From positions 1 to 64,000 of the forward strand of contig JABSQH010000027.1 in NCBI GenBank assembly GCA_013213745.1: 64,000 nucleotides of DNA, written 5' to 3'. Positions 48,418 through 57,139 of the stretch are shown one piece after another. How positions within the stretch are numbered: the stretch's first letter is position 1; every line of letters begins with the position of its first letter. The notes beneath the pieces were generated by a model. It made no database searches. It was not told where the DNA came from and saw nothing but the letters and a program-made list of their open reading frames with translations. Position numbers and translations under genes: made by a program. This DNA comes from Ilumatobacteraceae bacterium. GTDB taxonomy: Bacteria; Actinomycetota; Acidimicrobiia; Acidimicrobiales; Ilumatobacteraceae.

Positions 48418-48423
48418 TAGGGT
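48418..48423 (+). promoter_or_regulatory. Leaderless -10 hexamer of the second S9 peptidase gene
   Basis: TAGGGT ends 6 nt before the ATG at 48430. Confidence 0.6.
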
Positions 48424-48429
48424 CGGCCC

Positions 48430-50307
48430 ATGGGCAGACCGCTCCCGCTCGAGCTCGTTCTTTCCGGTCGCGACATCACCGAGCCGCGCCCGTCACCTGA
48501 CGGCGCTCGTGTCGGCTATGTCCGGCGGTGGCGAGGCGCCAGCGAGCTGCTCGCCGTGTCGATCCGCGGTGGTCCCTCGACCCCGTTGACATTCGGACCA
48601 GATCCTGCCGCCGGCCGCGGCCTGGGCGGGGGCTGTTTCGACTGGCTCCCCGATGGATCCGGTGTCGTCTACGTCGCGATCGACGGCGAGCTGTGGCTTG
48701 CTCGCGGAGCCACGTGCCGCCGCCTCACGACGTTCGACCGAACGTGTCGGGCACCCGTGGTGGCCATCGTGGTGGAACCGGCCTCGAACGCCGCAGCCGA
48801 CCAGCGCGCCACCCAAGCGGAGCACGCCGCCCGCCCCGATCACGACCCGCCCGGTCGCATGGTTGTGGTGGTGAGTCTGGATGATGGCGAAGTGTGGATG
48901 GTGCCGCTCGACGGCGACAGCCCACCGCGGCGTCTCGATGATGGCCGCCATGAGTTCTGCTTCGACCCGGCGGTCTCGCCGGACGGAACGGTGGTGTCCT
49001 GGGTCGGCTGGTCGCCACCATCGATGGCATGGGACGCCGGCGAGCGCGTCGACGTCGTCCTGGGTGGCGCGCCCGACGGGGGCGACGTGCACTCGAGCTG
49101 GAAACCCCTCGACGGCGCCGTGTCGGAACCTCGCTTTGCGCGGGACGGAACGGCGACGCATGTCCACGACGGTGCGGGTTGGCGCAACGTGTATGTCGGC
49201 GGACGGCCGGTGGTCGTTGAGTCGGTCGAACATGCGGGCCCGACATGGGGGATGGGGAACCGCTCCTACGACGTCGGCGTTGGTGGAGTCGCCGTGATCA
49301 CCCGCAACGTCGGGGGTGCGGGCCAGCTGCTGGTGGTGTACCCAGATGGCGAATCGAGCGTGGTCGATGACGACCACGTATGGGGCCAGGTATCGATCGT
49401 CGGTGACCTCGTGGTGGGCGTTCGATCAGCCCCGAGTCGTCCTCCCGAGATCGCTGTGGTCGATGTCGGCCCGACGGCGCGACACGACAACGCCACCGTG
49501 CTGGCCGTGTCGGGCGTGGACGCCTGGCGCGCAGTGCAGCCGTCGCGCATCGAGATGCTCGACACGACGATTCCGGCTCGGCGCGTCGTCCCCGCCGATG
49601 ATGTCCGCGCCACCTTGTGCTGGATCCACGGGGGGCCGACCGATCAATGGCGCAACGACTTTCGGCCGCGCCTCGACTACTGGACGAGCCGCGGTTTCCA
49701 GATCGTGATTCCAGATCATCGTGGCTCGACCGGGTATGGCCGTGCGTTCCAACAGGCCCTGCACGGCGGCTGGGGTCGCACTGATGTCGACGACATCGCC
49801 GCCGTGCTCGCCGAACTGCACCTCGCCGGTACGACCTCGGCAGCGACGACCGTGATCGTGGGCGGATCGTCGGGTGGCGGCGCAGTGCTGGGCGTGCTCG
49901 CCGATCACCCACAGCTCGTGGCGGGTGGGATCGCGTCGTATCCGGTGAGCGACCTCGCCGATCTCGCCGAACGAAGCCACCGGTTGGAGGCGCACTACAC
50001 CGACACGCTCGTCGGCCCGGCGAGCGACGTCGCCGCATTTCAGCGGTTGTCGGTGATCCACCGAGCGGGTCAGATCACCAAGCCGCTCCTCGTGTTCCAT
50101 GGCAGCGACGATCCGGTGGTCCCCGCCGAGCACACCGAGGCCTTGGTCGCCGCGATCGGTCACAACGGCCATGGCGACTGCGTGGAACACGTCGTGTACG
50201 AAGGCGAGGGCCACGGATTCCGCGACCCCGCGAACGTCGCGGACGAGTACGCCCGCATGGCCGCCTTCCTCGAGCGCGTCATCCCGTTACCGGACGGCGG
50301 CAGATAG
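48430..50307 (+). CDS. S9 family peptidase (acylaminoacyl-peptidase type)
   Basis: 625-residue serine peptidase with an N-terminal propeller (ITEPRPSPDGARVGYVRRWRG; FCFDPAVSPDGTVVSWVGW) and a C-terminal alpha/beta hydrolase domain. The nucleophile is Ser481 in GGSSGGG, the acid is in GSDDPVVP and the base in GEGHGF. CWIHGGPTDQW contributes the oxyanion hole. The acylaminoacyl-peptidase-like C-terminal layout differs from the DPP-IV-like enzyme at 28.5 kb. No signal peptide; probably cytosolic. It has its own leaderless start. Confidence 0.92.
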   Translation: MGRPLPLELVLSGRDITEPRPSPDGARVGYVRRWRGASELLAVSIRGGPSTPLTFGPDPAAGRGLGGGCFDWLPDGSGVVYVAIDGELWLARGATCRRLTTFDRTCRAPVVAIVVEPASNAAADQRATQAEHAARPDHDPPGRMVVVVSLDDGEVWMVPLDGDSPPRRLDDGRHEFCFDPAVSPDGTVVSWVGWSPPSMAWDAGERVDVVLGGAPDGGDVHSSWKPLDGAVSEPRFARDGTATHVHDGAGWRNVYVGGRPVVVESVEHAGPTWGMGNRSYDVGVGGVAVITRNVGGAGQLLVVYPDGESSVVDDDHVWGQVSIVGDLVVGVRSAPSRPPEIAVVDVGPTARHDNATVLAVSGVDAWRAVQPSRIEMLDTTIPARRVVPADDVRATLCWIHGGPTDQWRNDFRPRLDYWTSRGFQIVIPDHRGSTGYGRAFQQALHGGWGRTDVDDIAAVLAELHLAGTTSAATTVIVGGSSGGGAVLGVLADHPQLVAGGIASYPVSDLADLAERSHRLEAHYTDTLVGPASDVAAFQRLSVIHRAGQITKPLLVFHGSDDPVVPAEHTEALVAAIGHNGHGDCVEHVVYEGEGHGFRDPANVADEYARMAAFLERVIPLPDGGR

Positions 50308-50310
50308 CGT
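50305..50310 (+). promoter_or_regulatory. Leaderless -10 hexamer, duplicated-module gene
   Basis: TAGCGT ends 7 nt before the GTG at 50318; it overlaps the stop codon of the S9 gene. Confidence 0.6.
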
Positions 50311-50317
50311 TACAGAG

Positions 50318-51103
50318 GTGGCGTTCGTCAACAAGCAGGGCGCCGACGCCCAGACCGAACAGGCTGGGCAGTCGGGCCAGATCGACTTCGATCCGAACGA
50401 CCCGACCGTCGTCAAGGTCCACTACGACCTGGCTGCGTGGAGCTGGGAGCAGCGTGCCGAACTCTCCGAAGCGCTCGCTGAGGAGTTGATTCCGCATGCC
50501 TGGGATGGGGAGGAACTCCTGGTCCCTGAGGTAGTTGAGGCCGACGCCGACGCGCTGTTCGAGCGCATCGAGTCCGAGATCGGGCCGTTCCCGGTCGCGC
50601 TCGAAGCCGACGCCGAAGTCACCGAGTTCGGACTCGACGAGTGGACCGACGCCGATCGCGAGGTGCTCACCGAGGCACTCGTCGAGACCGAAGTGCCACA
50701 CCGCTGGGAGGGCACCACCGTGCTGGTCGCCGGCGACGCCGAAGACGCCGTCGACGAATTACTCGATGCGATCGAGGCGGGTGAGCTCGTGTCGGCCGAT
50801 CAGGACGGTCCCGGTGCACCCGACGATGCGCTGTCGGCGATGTTTCTGTCGGCCGACCGACTGGCCAAGAATCCCAACGATGCCGACGCCAGGGTGGCAC
50901 TCATCGAACTGTCGCCCCTCCTCGATCCGAAAGTGCCGCCCTACGGGATGGCGCAACGACCGTGGGCGCAAGCGGTGGGCGGAGTCGACGCCATCGTCGA
51001 GGTCGTTCGTGACGAGGGCGATGGCGCCGCCGGACTCGACGGGTCGTCGGACGTGATCGGCCGCGCCCAAGAACTTCGGTCGCTGGTGCGGCCCTACGTG
51101 TAG
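50318..51103 (+). CDS. Acidic protein with two internal repeats, function unknown
   Basis: 261-residue, strongly acidic cytosolic protein. Two modules of about 52 residues (36-88 and 104-155) share the pattern L-x2-W-x4-R-x2-L-[ST]-E-A-L-x-E-x3-P-H-x-W-[DE]-G, seen as AAWSWEQRAELSEAL ... PHAWDGEELLVP and DEWTDADREVLTEAL ... PHRWEGTTVLVA. Each ends with a helix like ADALFERIE or AVDELLDAIE. The C-terminal third is helical. The modules look like small alpha-beta units that bind a partner. It is followed 9 bp later by a J-domain protein gene. Family unknown to me. Confidence 0.65.
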   Translation: MAFVNKQGADAQTEQAGQSGQIDFDPNDPTVVKVHYDLAAWSWEQRAELSEALAEELIPHAWDGEELLVPEVVEADADALFERIESEIGPFPVALEADAEVTEFGLDEWTDADREVLTEALVETEVPHRWEGTTVLVAGDAEDAVDELLDAIEAGELVSADQDGPGAPDDALSAMFLSADRLAKNPNDADARVALIELSPLLDPKVPPYGMAQRPWAQAVGGVDAIVEVVRDEGDGAAGLDGSSDVIGRAQELRSLVRPYV

Positions 51104-51112
51104 TCAGAGCGC

Positions 51113-51838
51113 GTGAGCGATCACACGGCCGACGGGAACCAGCTCCTTGCCGAGCTCGAGGTGTGGCACACGCGCCCTGCGGTGCCGACGCGGCGCGTTG
51201 CGCTTGGGCACCTCGTCCTGCCAGTCGACCCAGCGCCGGGCTTCGGCGGACTGCTGCTCGGGTCGGTCGTCGCTGCGCATCTCGACGGGATCGACGACGA
51301 CCTGATCACCGACGTCCACCGGCTGATCACCGAGGTCGAACGAGGTGCACGCATCGTTCAGCCCCGTCTGCGGCACCGATTCCAGGTCGATCGGCATGGT
51401 CTTGCGGTCAGCCGACACCGTTTGCTCGGTGACGGCGACGACATCTCGTTCGACTTCGACACGGCCGGCACCAATCTGGCGCAGGTGCTCGGTGCGATCT
51501 ACGCCGTCGAACGCCTGGCGCCTGAGCACCGCAGCGCGCTCGCTCCGGTCATGCAGAAAGCGGCGCGCTGGCGCGGACCGATCGGGGCCGGTCTGATCGC
51601 TCACCTGGCTGGATCGAACACGCTGGCGCTCGAAGCGCTGGCCGATCCACGAGCATGGGCCCTGGAGATCCTCGGGTTCGACGTACAGAGCGACGATCCC
51701 AGCGGCAAGGAGATCACGGCTCGGTTCCGGCAACGGATGCGCGACGTCCATCCCGACCATGGTGGCGACGAGTTCGACGCGGCCAAAGCCATGAGCGACC
51801 TCGCCGAAGCTCGACGCGTCCTGACCGCCAATCGCTGA
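51113..51838 (+). CDS. Protein with C-terminal J domain
   Basis: 241-residue protein whose last 50 residues form a DnaJ-like J domain: helix II ITARFRQRMRDVHPD with the HPD motif at 213-215, then DHGGDEFDAAKAMSDLAEARRVL. The first 185 residues are an uncharacterised domain (GFGGLLLGSVVAAHLDGIDDDLITDVHRLITEVERG). The J domain would recruit a DnaK-type Hsp70 ATPase. The gene is 9 bp after the duplicated-module gene and may act with it. The GTG start is the first in-frame one; TAGTCA is 6 nt upstream. Confidence 0.75.
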   Translation: MSDHTADGNQLLAELEVWHTRPAVPTRRVALGHLVLPVDPAPGFGGLLLGSVVAAHLDGIDDDLITDVHRLITEVERGARIVQPRLRHRFQVDRHGLAVSRHRLLGDGDDISFDFDTAGTNLAQVLGAIYAVERLAPEHRSALAPVMQKAARWRGPIGAGLIAHLAGSNTLALEALADPRAWALEILGFDVQSDDPSGKEITARFRQRMRDVHPDHGGDEFDAAKAMSDLAEARRVLTANR

Positions 51839-51852
51839 GGGCCGCGCGCTCG

Positions 51853-52425
51853 ATGACGATCGCCTCTGTGCTGCTCTATCCGGGGGCGGGCTCCGATCGC
51901 GACCACTCCAGCCTGCTGGCGATCGAACATCGTCTCGGCCGGCGAGCGCACGTCGACCGAATCGACTTTCCGTATCGGCGCGAGGGCCGGCGAGCACCCG
52001 ATCGAGCGCCGAAGTTGATGGCCTCGATGCGCAACGATCTCACGACCGTCGCGAGGCGGCGTGGACCCGTGGTGCTGGGTGGGCGCTCGATGGGCGGACG
52101 GATGGCGTCGATGATCGCCGCCGATGTCGATGAGGGGGGTCCGGTCGTTCGGCTCGCCGGCCTCGTGCTGATCTCCTATCCGCTTCATCCGCCGGGCAAG
52201 CCCGACTCGTTGAGGGTCGAGCACTTTCCGTCGATCGACGTGCCGTGCCTGTTCATCTCAGGCACTCGCGATCCGTTTGGCACATCCGACGAGTTCGCAC
52301 GGTGGACACCGACGGTCGGGGGGCCGGTCGAGCAGGTATGGGTCGAGGGTGGACGCCACGACGTGCGTGGCGCCGACGAGTTCATCGCCGATCACGTCGC
52401 GCGGTTCGTCGGCGGACTCGGCTGA
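51853..52425 (+). CDS. KANL3/Tex30-type alpha/beta hydrolase
   Basis: 190-residue small alpha/beta hydrolase. The start VLLYPGAGSDRDHSS contains the oxyanion loop, the nucleophile lies in LGGRSMGGRMAS (Ser in GxSxGG), the acid in SGTRDPFG and the histidine in EGGRHDV. This matches the KANL3/Tex30 or dienelactone-hydrolase-like group, whose substrates are poorly known. It follows the J-domain gene by 14 bp and its 3' end overlaps the convergent MFS gene by 34 bp. Confidence 0.85.
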   Translation: MTIASVLLYPGAGSDRDHSSLLAIEHRLGRRAHVDRIDFPYRREGRRAPDRAPKLMASMRNDLTTVARRRGPVVLGGRSMGGRMASMIAADVDEGGPVVRLAGLVLISYPLHPPGKPDSLRVEHFPSIDVPCLFISGTRDPFGTSDEFARWTPTVGGPVEQVWVEGGRHDVRGADEFIADHVARFVGGLG

Positions 52426-53993
52426 TTTCTGGGCGGGTCGTCCGCCGGCCGCTGGTCTTCGGGGTTGAGCGTTTCGAGTTCGACGTGGGCGGTCTCCGGG
52501 TAGCCGAGCAGTACGAGTGCCGTCACGACGAGTTGTCCGACGCCCATCAGTGCCATCACCGAGCCGAAGCCCCACGACTCGTCGAGGAGCACCCCGGTCG
52601 CAACGAGCCCGAAGATCCCCCCGATCAGTGCAGCAGCGGTCAACAGGCCACTGGCGCGGCCCCGATTGCCGGTGGGGAACAACTCGTTGCGGTAGACCGC
52701 GAGCGCGGGGTAGGAGGCGCTCGCCAGCATTCCACCGACGAGCGACAGCAGCCACAGCGGCGGACCGCCTACCGAGTACGCCCCGACCAAGGCGATCGTC
52801 GACAGCGGGAGCGTCACGCCAATCAGCACTTTACGGCCGGTGCGATCGGCCATTCGCCCGCCGATGATCAGGCCGATGCCGGCCGGAGTGCCGACGGCGA
52901 TCGAGAAGATGCCGATCATCCCCCCCGAGAAGTCGTGGACGTCGCTGAGGTAGCGGTTCTGGAAGAAGCTCACGGGCGCCACGAAGATGTTCCCGGCGAA
53001 GGCCGCTGCAGCGAGCAGGAGCAGTCGAGCACGGTTGAGGCGCGGTGGCCGACTGGTCCGGGTGATGTCGGCGGCCTCGAACCGGCGGGTCTCGGGGAGC
53101 CGCCTCGTGAGATCGAGAGCGATCACCAGCCAGATCGCACCGAGCAGGTAGACGAGTCGCCAGCCGCCGTCACCTGTGTCGGCGAGGCGCAACGACAGCA
53201 CGGCGATCCCCGCTCCCAAACCCGACGCCATCGCCAGGATGCTCACCGCATACGCCCGGCTGCTGCGCGGCATCTCCTCTGCCGCCACCACACCGATGAG
53301 GAAGGCCAACGCGATGCCCATCGGTCTGGCCACCGTTTGTGTCGCCACGAGGATCGAGTAGGTCGGGGCGAGCGCGCCCAGCACCGACAACGCCGGGCCG
53401 AGCCAGGCGACGGCAACGATCACCCGTCGGCGCCCGATGCGATCGGCGAGCACAGCGGCCGGGAGCGCGATGAGGATGCCGGCGCGAACGACGGCACCGC
53501 CAATCCCGATCCCGGTGTCGCCGACGTCGAACTCGTCGGCGGCGAAGGCGACGGTCTGGGTGAACAGTGTGTTCACGAACGCGGCGCTCATCGACGCCGC
53601 GGCGAGCAGCCCCAATACCAGCACCTGCTGGGGGTCGAGTCGGTCGGGCGGCGTCCACCAGCCCGTGGGCGAGATGCGGCGGGCGAGCACGGCGCGTACT
53701 GCCGGCCCGAACAGCCACCCGAACCACGGGATGTCGAGTCGATAGCGGGTGCGTTCGACGTACTCGTCGCCTTCGGTGGTGACCGTGCGGGAGTAGTGAG
53801 TGAACGGGCCTTCGGTCTGCTCGAAACGTGTAGACGGTTCCGCAGGCGACGGTTCGGCGTCGCTGCCGGCTGTGGTCGAGGTGGTGGACGGTGCGTCAGC
53901 AACCTCGGCCTCGAGCAACATGCCCGAGCGTGGCTCGAGGAGTGACGGGTCGGCGGGCCAGCGCTTGGTGAGCATGCGCCCAGCTCGCTCCAC
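52392..53993 (-). CDS. MFS transporter (sugar-porter-like)
   Basis: 533-residue major facilitator with an unusual cytosolic N-terminus of about 130 residues. Twelve hydrophobic segments follow (VLVLGLLAAASMSAAFVNTLF; IALPAAVLADRIGRRRVIVAVAWLG). The typical loop motif AVLADRIGRRR and the second-half MADRTGRKV are present. A drug or sugar/metabolite carrier is likely but the substrate is unknown. The GTG start lies 6 nt after TATGCT. The gene is divergent from murA with only 20 bp between start codons. Confidence 0.88.
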   Translation of the reverse strand: MERAGRMLTKRWPADPSLLEPRSGMLLEAEVADAPSTTSTTAGSDAEPSPAEPSTRFEQTEGPFTHYSRTVTTEGDEYVERTRYRLDIPWFGWLFGPAVRAVLARRISPTGWWTPPDRLDPQQVLVLGLLAAASMSAAFVNTLFTQTVAFAADEFDVGDTGIGIGGAVVRAGILIALPAAVLADRIGRRRVIVAVAWLGPALSVLGALAPTYSILVATQTVARPMGIALAFLIGVVAAEEMPRSSRAYAVSILAMASGLGAGIAVLSLRLADTGDGGWRLVYLLGAIWLVIALDLTRRLPETRRFEAADITRTSRPPRLNRARLLLLAAAAFAGNIFVAPVSFFQNRYLSDVHDFSGGMIGIFSIAVGTPAGIGLIIGGRMADRTGRKVLIGVTLPLSTIALVGAYSVGGPPLWLLSLVGGMLASASYPALAVYRNELFPTGNRGRASGLLTAAALIGGIFGLVATGVLLDESWGFGSVMALMGVGQLVVTALVLLGYPETAHVELETLNPEDQRPADDPPRNQPSPPTNRAT

Positions 53994-53999
53994 GGCGGG

Positions 54000-54007
54000 A
54001 GCATACT
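54000..54007. promoter_or_regulatory. Bidirectional leaderless promoter between MFS and murA genes
   Basis: In AGCATACT the minus strand reads TATGCT (54005-54000), 6 nt before the MFS GTG. The plus strand reads CATACT (54002-54007), 6 nt before the murA ATG. The two -10 elements overlap, so one polymerase site would serve both directions. Confidence 0.5.
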
Positions 54008-54013
54008 GGGGCG

Positions 54014-55309
54014 ATGTCGAACGTACGGGACAGCGCTGACTTCGCCGGCGAGGCGATCGTCGTGCGCGGCGGTGCTCCGCTCGACGGGGTGGTCGATGTG
54101 CCGGGCGCGAAGAACTCGGTGCTCAAGCTGATGGCCGCCACGCTGTTGACCGACGGGCGGTTCGAGTTGACCAACGTGCCCGACATTGCCGACGTGGCGA
54201 TCATGAGCGAGTTGCTCGAGGCGATCGGCGTGCGCGTCGAACGACCGACGGGCGACCGCATGTTCGCCACCGACAACGGCGATCTCACGCCGGTCGCGCC
54301 GTACGAGCTGGTCGAACGAATCCGGGCATCGATCAACGTGCTCGGTCCGCTGTTGACCCGGTGCGGTCATGTGCGACTGTCGATGCCAGGTGGCGACGAT
54401 TTCGGTGCTCGCCCGATCGACATGCACGTTGCTGGGCTCGAAGCGATGGGGGCGACGTTCAAGTTCAGTCACGGCTATCTCGAGGCATTCGCGGACCGGC
54501 TGCACGGCGCTGAGATCGCCTTCGACTTTCCGAGCGTCGGCGCCACCGAAAATCTGGTGACCGCTGCCGTCCTCGCCGACGGTCGGACGCGCATCGACAA
54601 TGTGGCCCGCGAGCCCGAGGTGATCGATCTCTGCGAGTTCCTCGTCGCGATGGGCGCGCGCATCGACGGAATCGGCTCGCCGACGCTGACAATCGACGGT
54701 GTCGAGCGCCATGAGTTGCACGCGGTGTCGCATCACACGGTGCCCGACCGGATTCAGACCGCCACCTACCTCGCGGCTGCCGCAGTCAGCGGCGGTTCCA
54801 TCGTGGTACGCGGCGCTCGGCCCGACCACATGGTGACCGTGCTCGACCGGTTCCGGGAGATGGGTCTGGGGATCGAGGTCGCCGACGACGAGTTGCGCGT
54901 CGACGCACCCGAACGGTTGCGCTCGATCGATGTGGCCACGCTGCCGTACCCAGGGATCGCCACCGACTACAAGCCGCTGATCATCACGATGCTTGCGGTC
55001 GCCGATGGCGTCGGAATCGTCACCGAGAATCTGTATCCGGGTCGATTCCGCTACGTCGAGGAGCTGCAGCGGCTCGGTGCGGATGTGCGGACGAGCGGGC
55101 ATCATGCGGTGGTTCGAGGCGTGCCCCGGCTCTCGGGCGCGCCGGTGCGCGCCCACGACATTCGCGCCGGCGCAGCGATGGTTGTCGCGGGCTTGGCCGC
55201 CGAAGGCGAGACGACGATCGGCGGTGTCCACCACATCGACCGCGGGTACGACGATCTCGTCGGCCGCCTCGCCGCTGCCGGAGCGGCGGTCACCCGCGTC
55301 GGTTCCTGA
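54014..55309 (+). CDS. murA: UDP-N-acetylglucosamine 1-carboxyvinyltransferase with Asp at the active-site Cys position
   Basis: 431-residue cytosolic enzyme for the first committed step of peptidoglycan synthesis, adding enolpyruvate to UDP-GlcNAc. The substrate motif GAKNSVLKLMAATLLTDG and RASINVLGPLLTR are present. In the catalytic loop the usual PGGC(A/T)IG reads PGGDDFG, so the cysteine is replaced by Asp128, as in Mycobacterium and some other bacteria. That change is known to make MurA insensitive to fosfomycin. The other regions (PYPGIATDYKPL, NLYPGRFRYVEEL, RAGAAMVVAGLAAEG) are normal. Confidence 0.96.
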   Translation: MSNVRDSADFAGEAIVVRGGAPLDGVVDVPGAKNSVLKLMAATLLTDGRFELTNVPDIADVAIMSELLEAIGVRVERPTGDRMFATDNGDLTPVAPYELVERIRASINVLGPLLTRCGHVRLSMPGGDDFGARPIDMHVAGLEAMGATFKFSHGYLEAFADRLHGAEIAFDFPSVGATENLVTAAVLADGRTRIDNVAREPEVIDLCEFLVAMGARIDGIGSPTLTIDGVERHELHAVSHHTVPDRIQTATYLAAAAVSGGSIVVRGARPDHMVTVLDRFREMGLGIEVADDELRVDAPERLRSIDVATLPYPGIATDYKPLIITMLAVADGVGIVTENLYPGRFRYVEELQRLGADVRTSGHHAVVRGVPRLSGAPVRAHDIRAGAAMVVAGLAAEGETTIGGVHHIDRGYDDLVGRLAAAGAAVTRVGS

Positions 55310-55354
55310 CGACGCGGTGAGCCGCGGTGATCCGGCCGTGTGGCGCTCGGATCG

Positions 55355-55360
55355 TACGCT
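55355..55360 (+). promoter_or_regulatory. Leaderless -10 hexamer of a 49-codon ORF
   Basis: TACGCT ends 9 nt before a GTG at 55370, just as for real genes in this window. Confidence 0.4.
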
Positions 55361-55369
55361 GGGGCTGTT

Positions 55370-55519
55370 GTGACGAGAACCGACGCCACTTCGGAGCGGC
55401 GCCTGGCCGTCATCATCGCGGCTGCGGCCGATCCGTACGAACGTCTCGAGGAGCGCTGGTGCGAACGTGTCGTCACCACACCTGAGGTGCTCGAACGACG
55501 TCGCGGCCCGTGGCGGTAA
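55370..55519 (+). CDS. Short ORF (49 residues) with leaderless-type promoter
   Basis: The frame encodes MTRTDATSERRLAVIIAAAA, then DPYERLEERWCERVVTTPEV and a short basic end. No family is recognised. It looks like the beginning of a helical protein and may be the intact promoter and 5' end of a larger gene that has been cut off by the deletion zone downstream. A genuine small protein is also possible. Confidence 0.35.
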   Translation: MTRTDATSERRLAVIIAAAADPYERLEERWCERVVTTPEVLERRRGPWR

Positions 55520-55538
55520 GCGCCGGATCAAGTGAGCG

Positions 55539-55899
55539 GTGGATGTCAAGCTGCGCCACCTCAGCGAAGCACTGCCGGAGCGCTCGGGCGAAGAGCTGAC
55601 GGACGAGGAGTTCGCTTCGATGGCCGGTGGCAGCAAGACCGGGAGCGATCGAGCGCAGCACACACGACCTCTTCGTCCGAGATCGCGTCCGAGCTGTTCT
55701 TGCCGGATCGTGAGATCGACCGGATTCTCGCCGATGCACGAGACCGCGACCTTGATGAAGAGACGATCGCCACCGTCCGCGATCGTTTCGCCGATCACTA
55801 TCGGGACGAAAAGCGCGATGACGCGATCGAGCTCCTGGAGTTGCTGCACAACCTGTCAGATGACCTCGCTCCGTTGACCGTCGACGACACCGTCGAGCG
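55539..55899 (+). pseudogene. Coding-like fragments in shifting frames
   Basis: One frame reads VKLRHLSEALPERSGEELTD ... EEFASMAGGSKTGSDRAQHT. A second reads SSSEIASELFLPDREIDRI ... DRDLDEETIATVRDRFADHY ... DAIELLELLHNLSDDLAPL. Both have the composition of real protein, and they meet near 55660 with a frame change. This looks like one frameshifted acidic protein, not recognised, that runs into the FGE relic. Confidence 0.4.
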
Positions 55900-56316
55900 T
55901 TCACACGTGATGGCCTCCTCAGCCGGCGCTTCGCGTGGGGCGACGAGTTCCGACCAGAGGACCGCACGATGTGCAACATCTTCGAGGGTGAGTTCCCGGT
56001 CGAGAACACGGCCGAAGACGGTTACGTGGGGACGTCACCGGTTGGTGCCTTTCCACCGAACGGCGACGGCCTGCACGACGTTGCCGGCAACGTCTGGGAA
56101 CGGTGCAGGGACTGATTCGATACGTCATTCCACGCCGCGGGCCCGCGCGTGAACCCGACCGGCCCGCCGGGAGGGCCGGCGAAGGTGATGCGCGGCGGCT
56201 CGTATCTGTGCCACGACTCGTACGGCGACCGGTATCGCGCCAGCGCACGGAGTTCGAACACGATCGATTCGTCGGCCGGCAACCTTGGTTTCCGAGTGCC
56301 TGCGGACGCAGGGTGA
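55900..56316 (+). pseudogene. Formylglycine-generating enzyme (SUMF1/FGE) C-terminal relic
   Basis: One frame reads RRFAWGDEFRPEDRTMCNIF, then GAFPPNGDGLHDVAGNVWE, hits TGA at 56113-56115, and continues in the same frame with NPTGPPGGPAKVMRGGSYLC ... HDSYGDRYRASARSSNT ... SSAGNLGFRV to the end. These are the last ~135 residues of FGE, which activates sulfatases. The stop falls where the family has Trp after CxD, consistent with a TGG to TGA change. VWEW became VWER, and the second active-site cysteine (SYC) became Gly. The N-terminal half is missing. The gene is dead. Confidence 0.9.
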
Positions 56317-56354
56317 TAAGCGGACCGAGCGCAGAGGACCCCGTGTGCTGCTGG

Positions 56355-56360
56355 TAACGT
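56355..56360 (+). promoter_or_regulatory. Leaderless -10 hexamer of the pentapeptide lipoprotein gene
   Basis: TAACGT ends 9 nt before the ATG at 56370. Confidence 0.55.
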
Positions 56361-56369
56361 TCCGTCCAA

Positions 56370-56978
56370 ATGACGTTACGGGCGAGCGATAAATTGTCGT
56401 CTCTGCGAGGTTCGGCTCTTGCGTTAGTGGCTGCGGTGTGCGTGCTCGGTGCATGCACGAGTGATGCTGCCGACACGAGTGATTCCAGCGACACCACGGC
56501 TCCTCCGGACACCACCAGACCGGCGGCGACCACGACGCCGGGCGGATCCGGTGATTCCACGTACGCAACGGAGTGTCAGCCACCCGTCTTCGACGGCGGG
56601 GACCCCCCGGGGGATTTCAAGAACTTGGACTACACGGCCTGTGATTTCTCCGGCCAGGACCTGACGAAAGCGGATTTCGATTCGGCCGATCTGTCGGGCG
56701 TGAGCTTCCGGGGTGCCACGCTGACCGAGGTCGTCTTCAATCAGGCGGACGTCTCGGGCGCAGACTTCACCGGGGCCACGATGGTCAGTGCCTACGTGAC
56801 CGGGGCGAACGTTGAGAATGCGGACTTCACCGACGCGGACATGACCGCAGCGACCATCGTGAGCTTGCAGGGCGCAGATTCGGCGACGTGGACGGGAACG
56901 ACGTGCCCGGGCGACCGAGACGGCCCTACGGGGCCGTTCATGTCGACGCTCAAAGAGCCCGACTCGTACGGTTCCTGA
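56370..56978 (+). CDS. Pentapeptide-repeat lipoprotein
   Basis: 202-residue exported lipoprotein. The signal peptide ends at the lipobox VLGAC (Cys29); a Ser/Thr/Pro linker follows. Residues about 85-170 contain pentapeptide repeats of the A(D/N)LxX type (CDFSGQDLTKADFDSADLSG; ADVSGADFTGATM; NVENADFTDADM), which build a right-handed quadrilateral beta helix. The end has one more cysteine (GTTCPGD). Pentapeptide proteins do many things, including DNA mimicry; an extracellular structural or binding role is likelier here. It is the only intact gene in the surrounding decay zone. Confidence 0.85.
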   Translation: MTLRASDKLSSLRGSALALVAAVCVLGACTSDAADTSDSSDTTAPPDTTRPAATTTPGGSGDSTYATECQPPVFDGGDPPGDFKNLDYTACDFSGQDLTKADFDSADLSGVSFRGATLTEVVFNQADVSGADFTGATMVSAYVTGANVENADFTDADMTAATIVSLQGADSATWTGTTCPGDRDGPTGPFMSTLKEPDSYGS

Positions 56979-57087
56979 CGCTGTCGCTCGGCACGGCCGG
57001 CGTCGGGCGCAGCGTTGGACATCAACGTGCCGACGACCGATGAGATCGCACTCGCGACGTGGAACCGGCACGCGATCGGCCCTTGCG

Positions 57088-57109
57088 TCGGAGACGATGT
57101 TGTCTCCGA
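57088..57109. other. Inverted repeat of unknown function
   Basis: TCGGAGAC and GTCTCCGA form a perfect 8-bp stem with a 6-nt loop between the pentapeptide gene and the nitroreductase relic. It might be a terminator or a remnant of a removed gene boundary. Confidence 0.35.
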
Positions 57110-57139
57110 CGTCATGGCGGACGTCACCGGCCGTCACCC

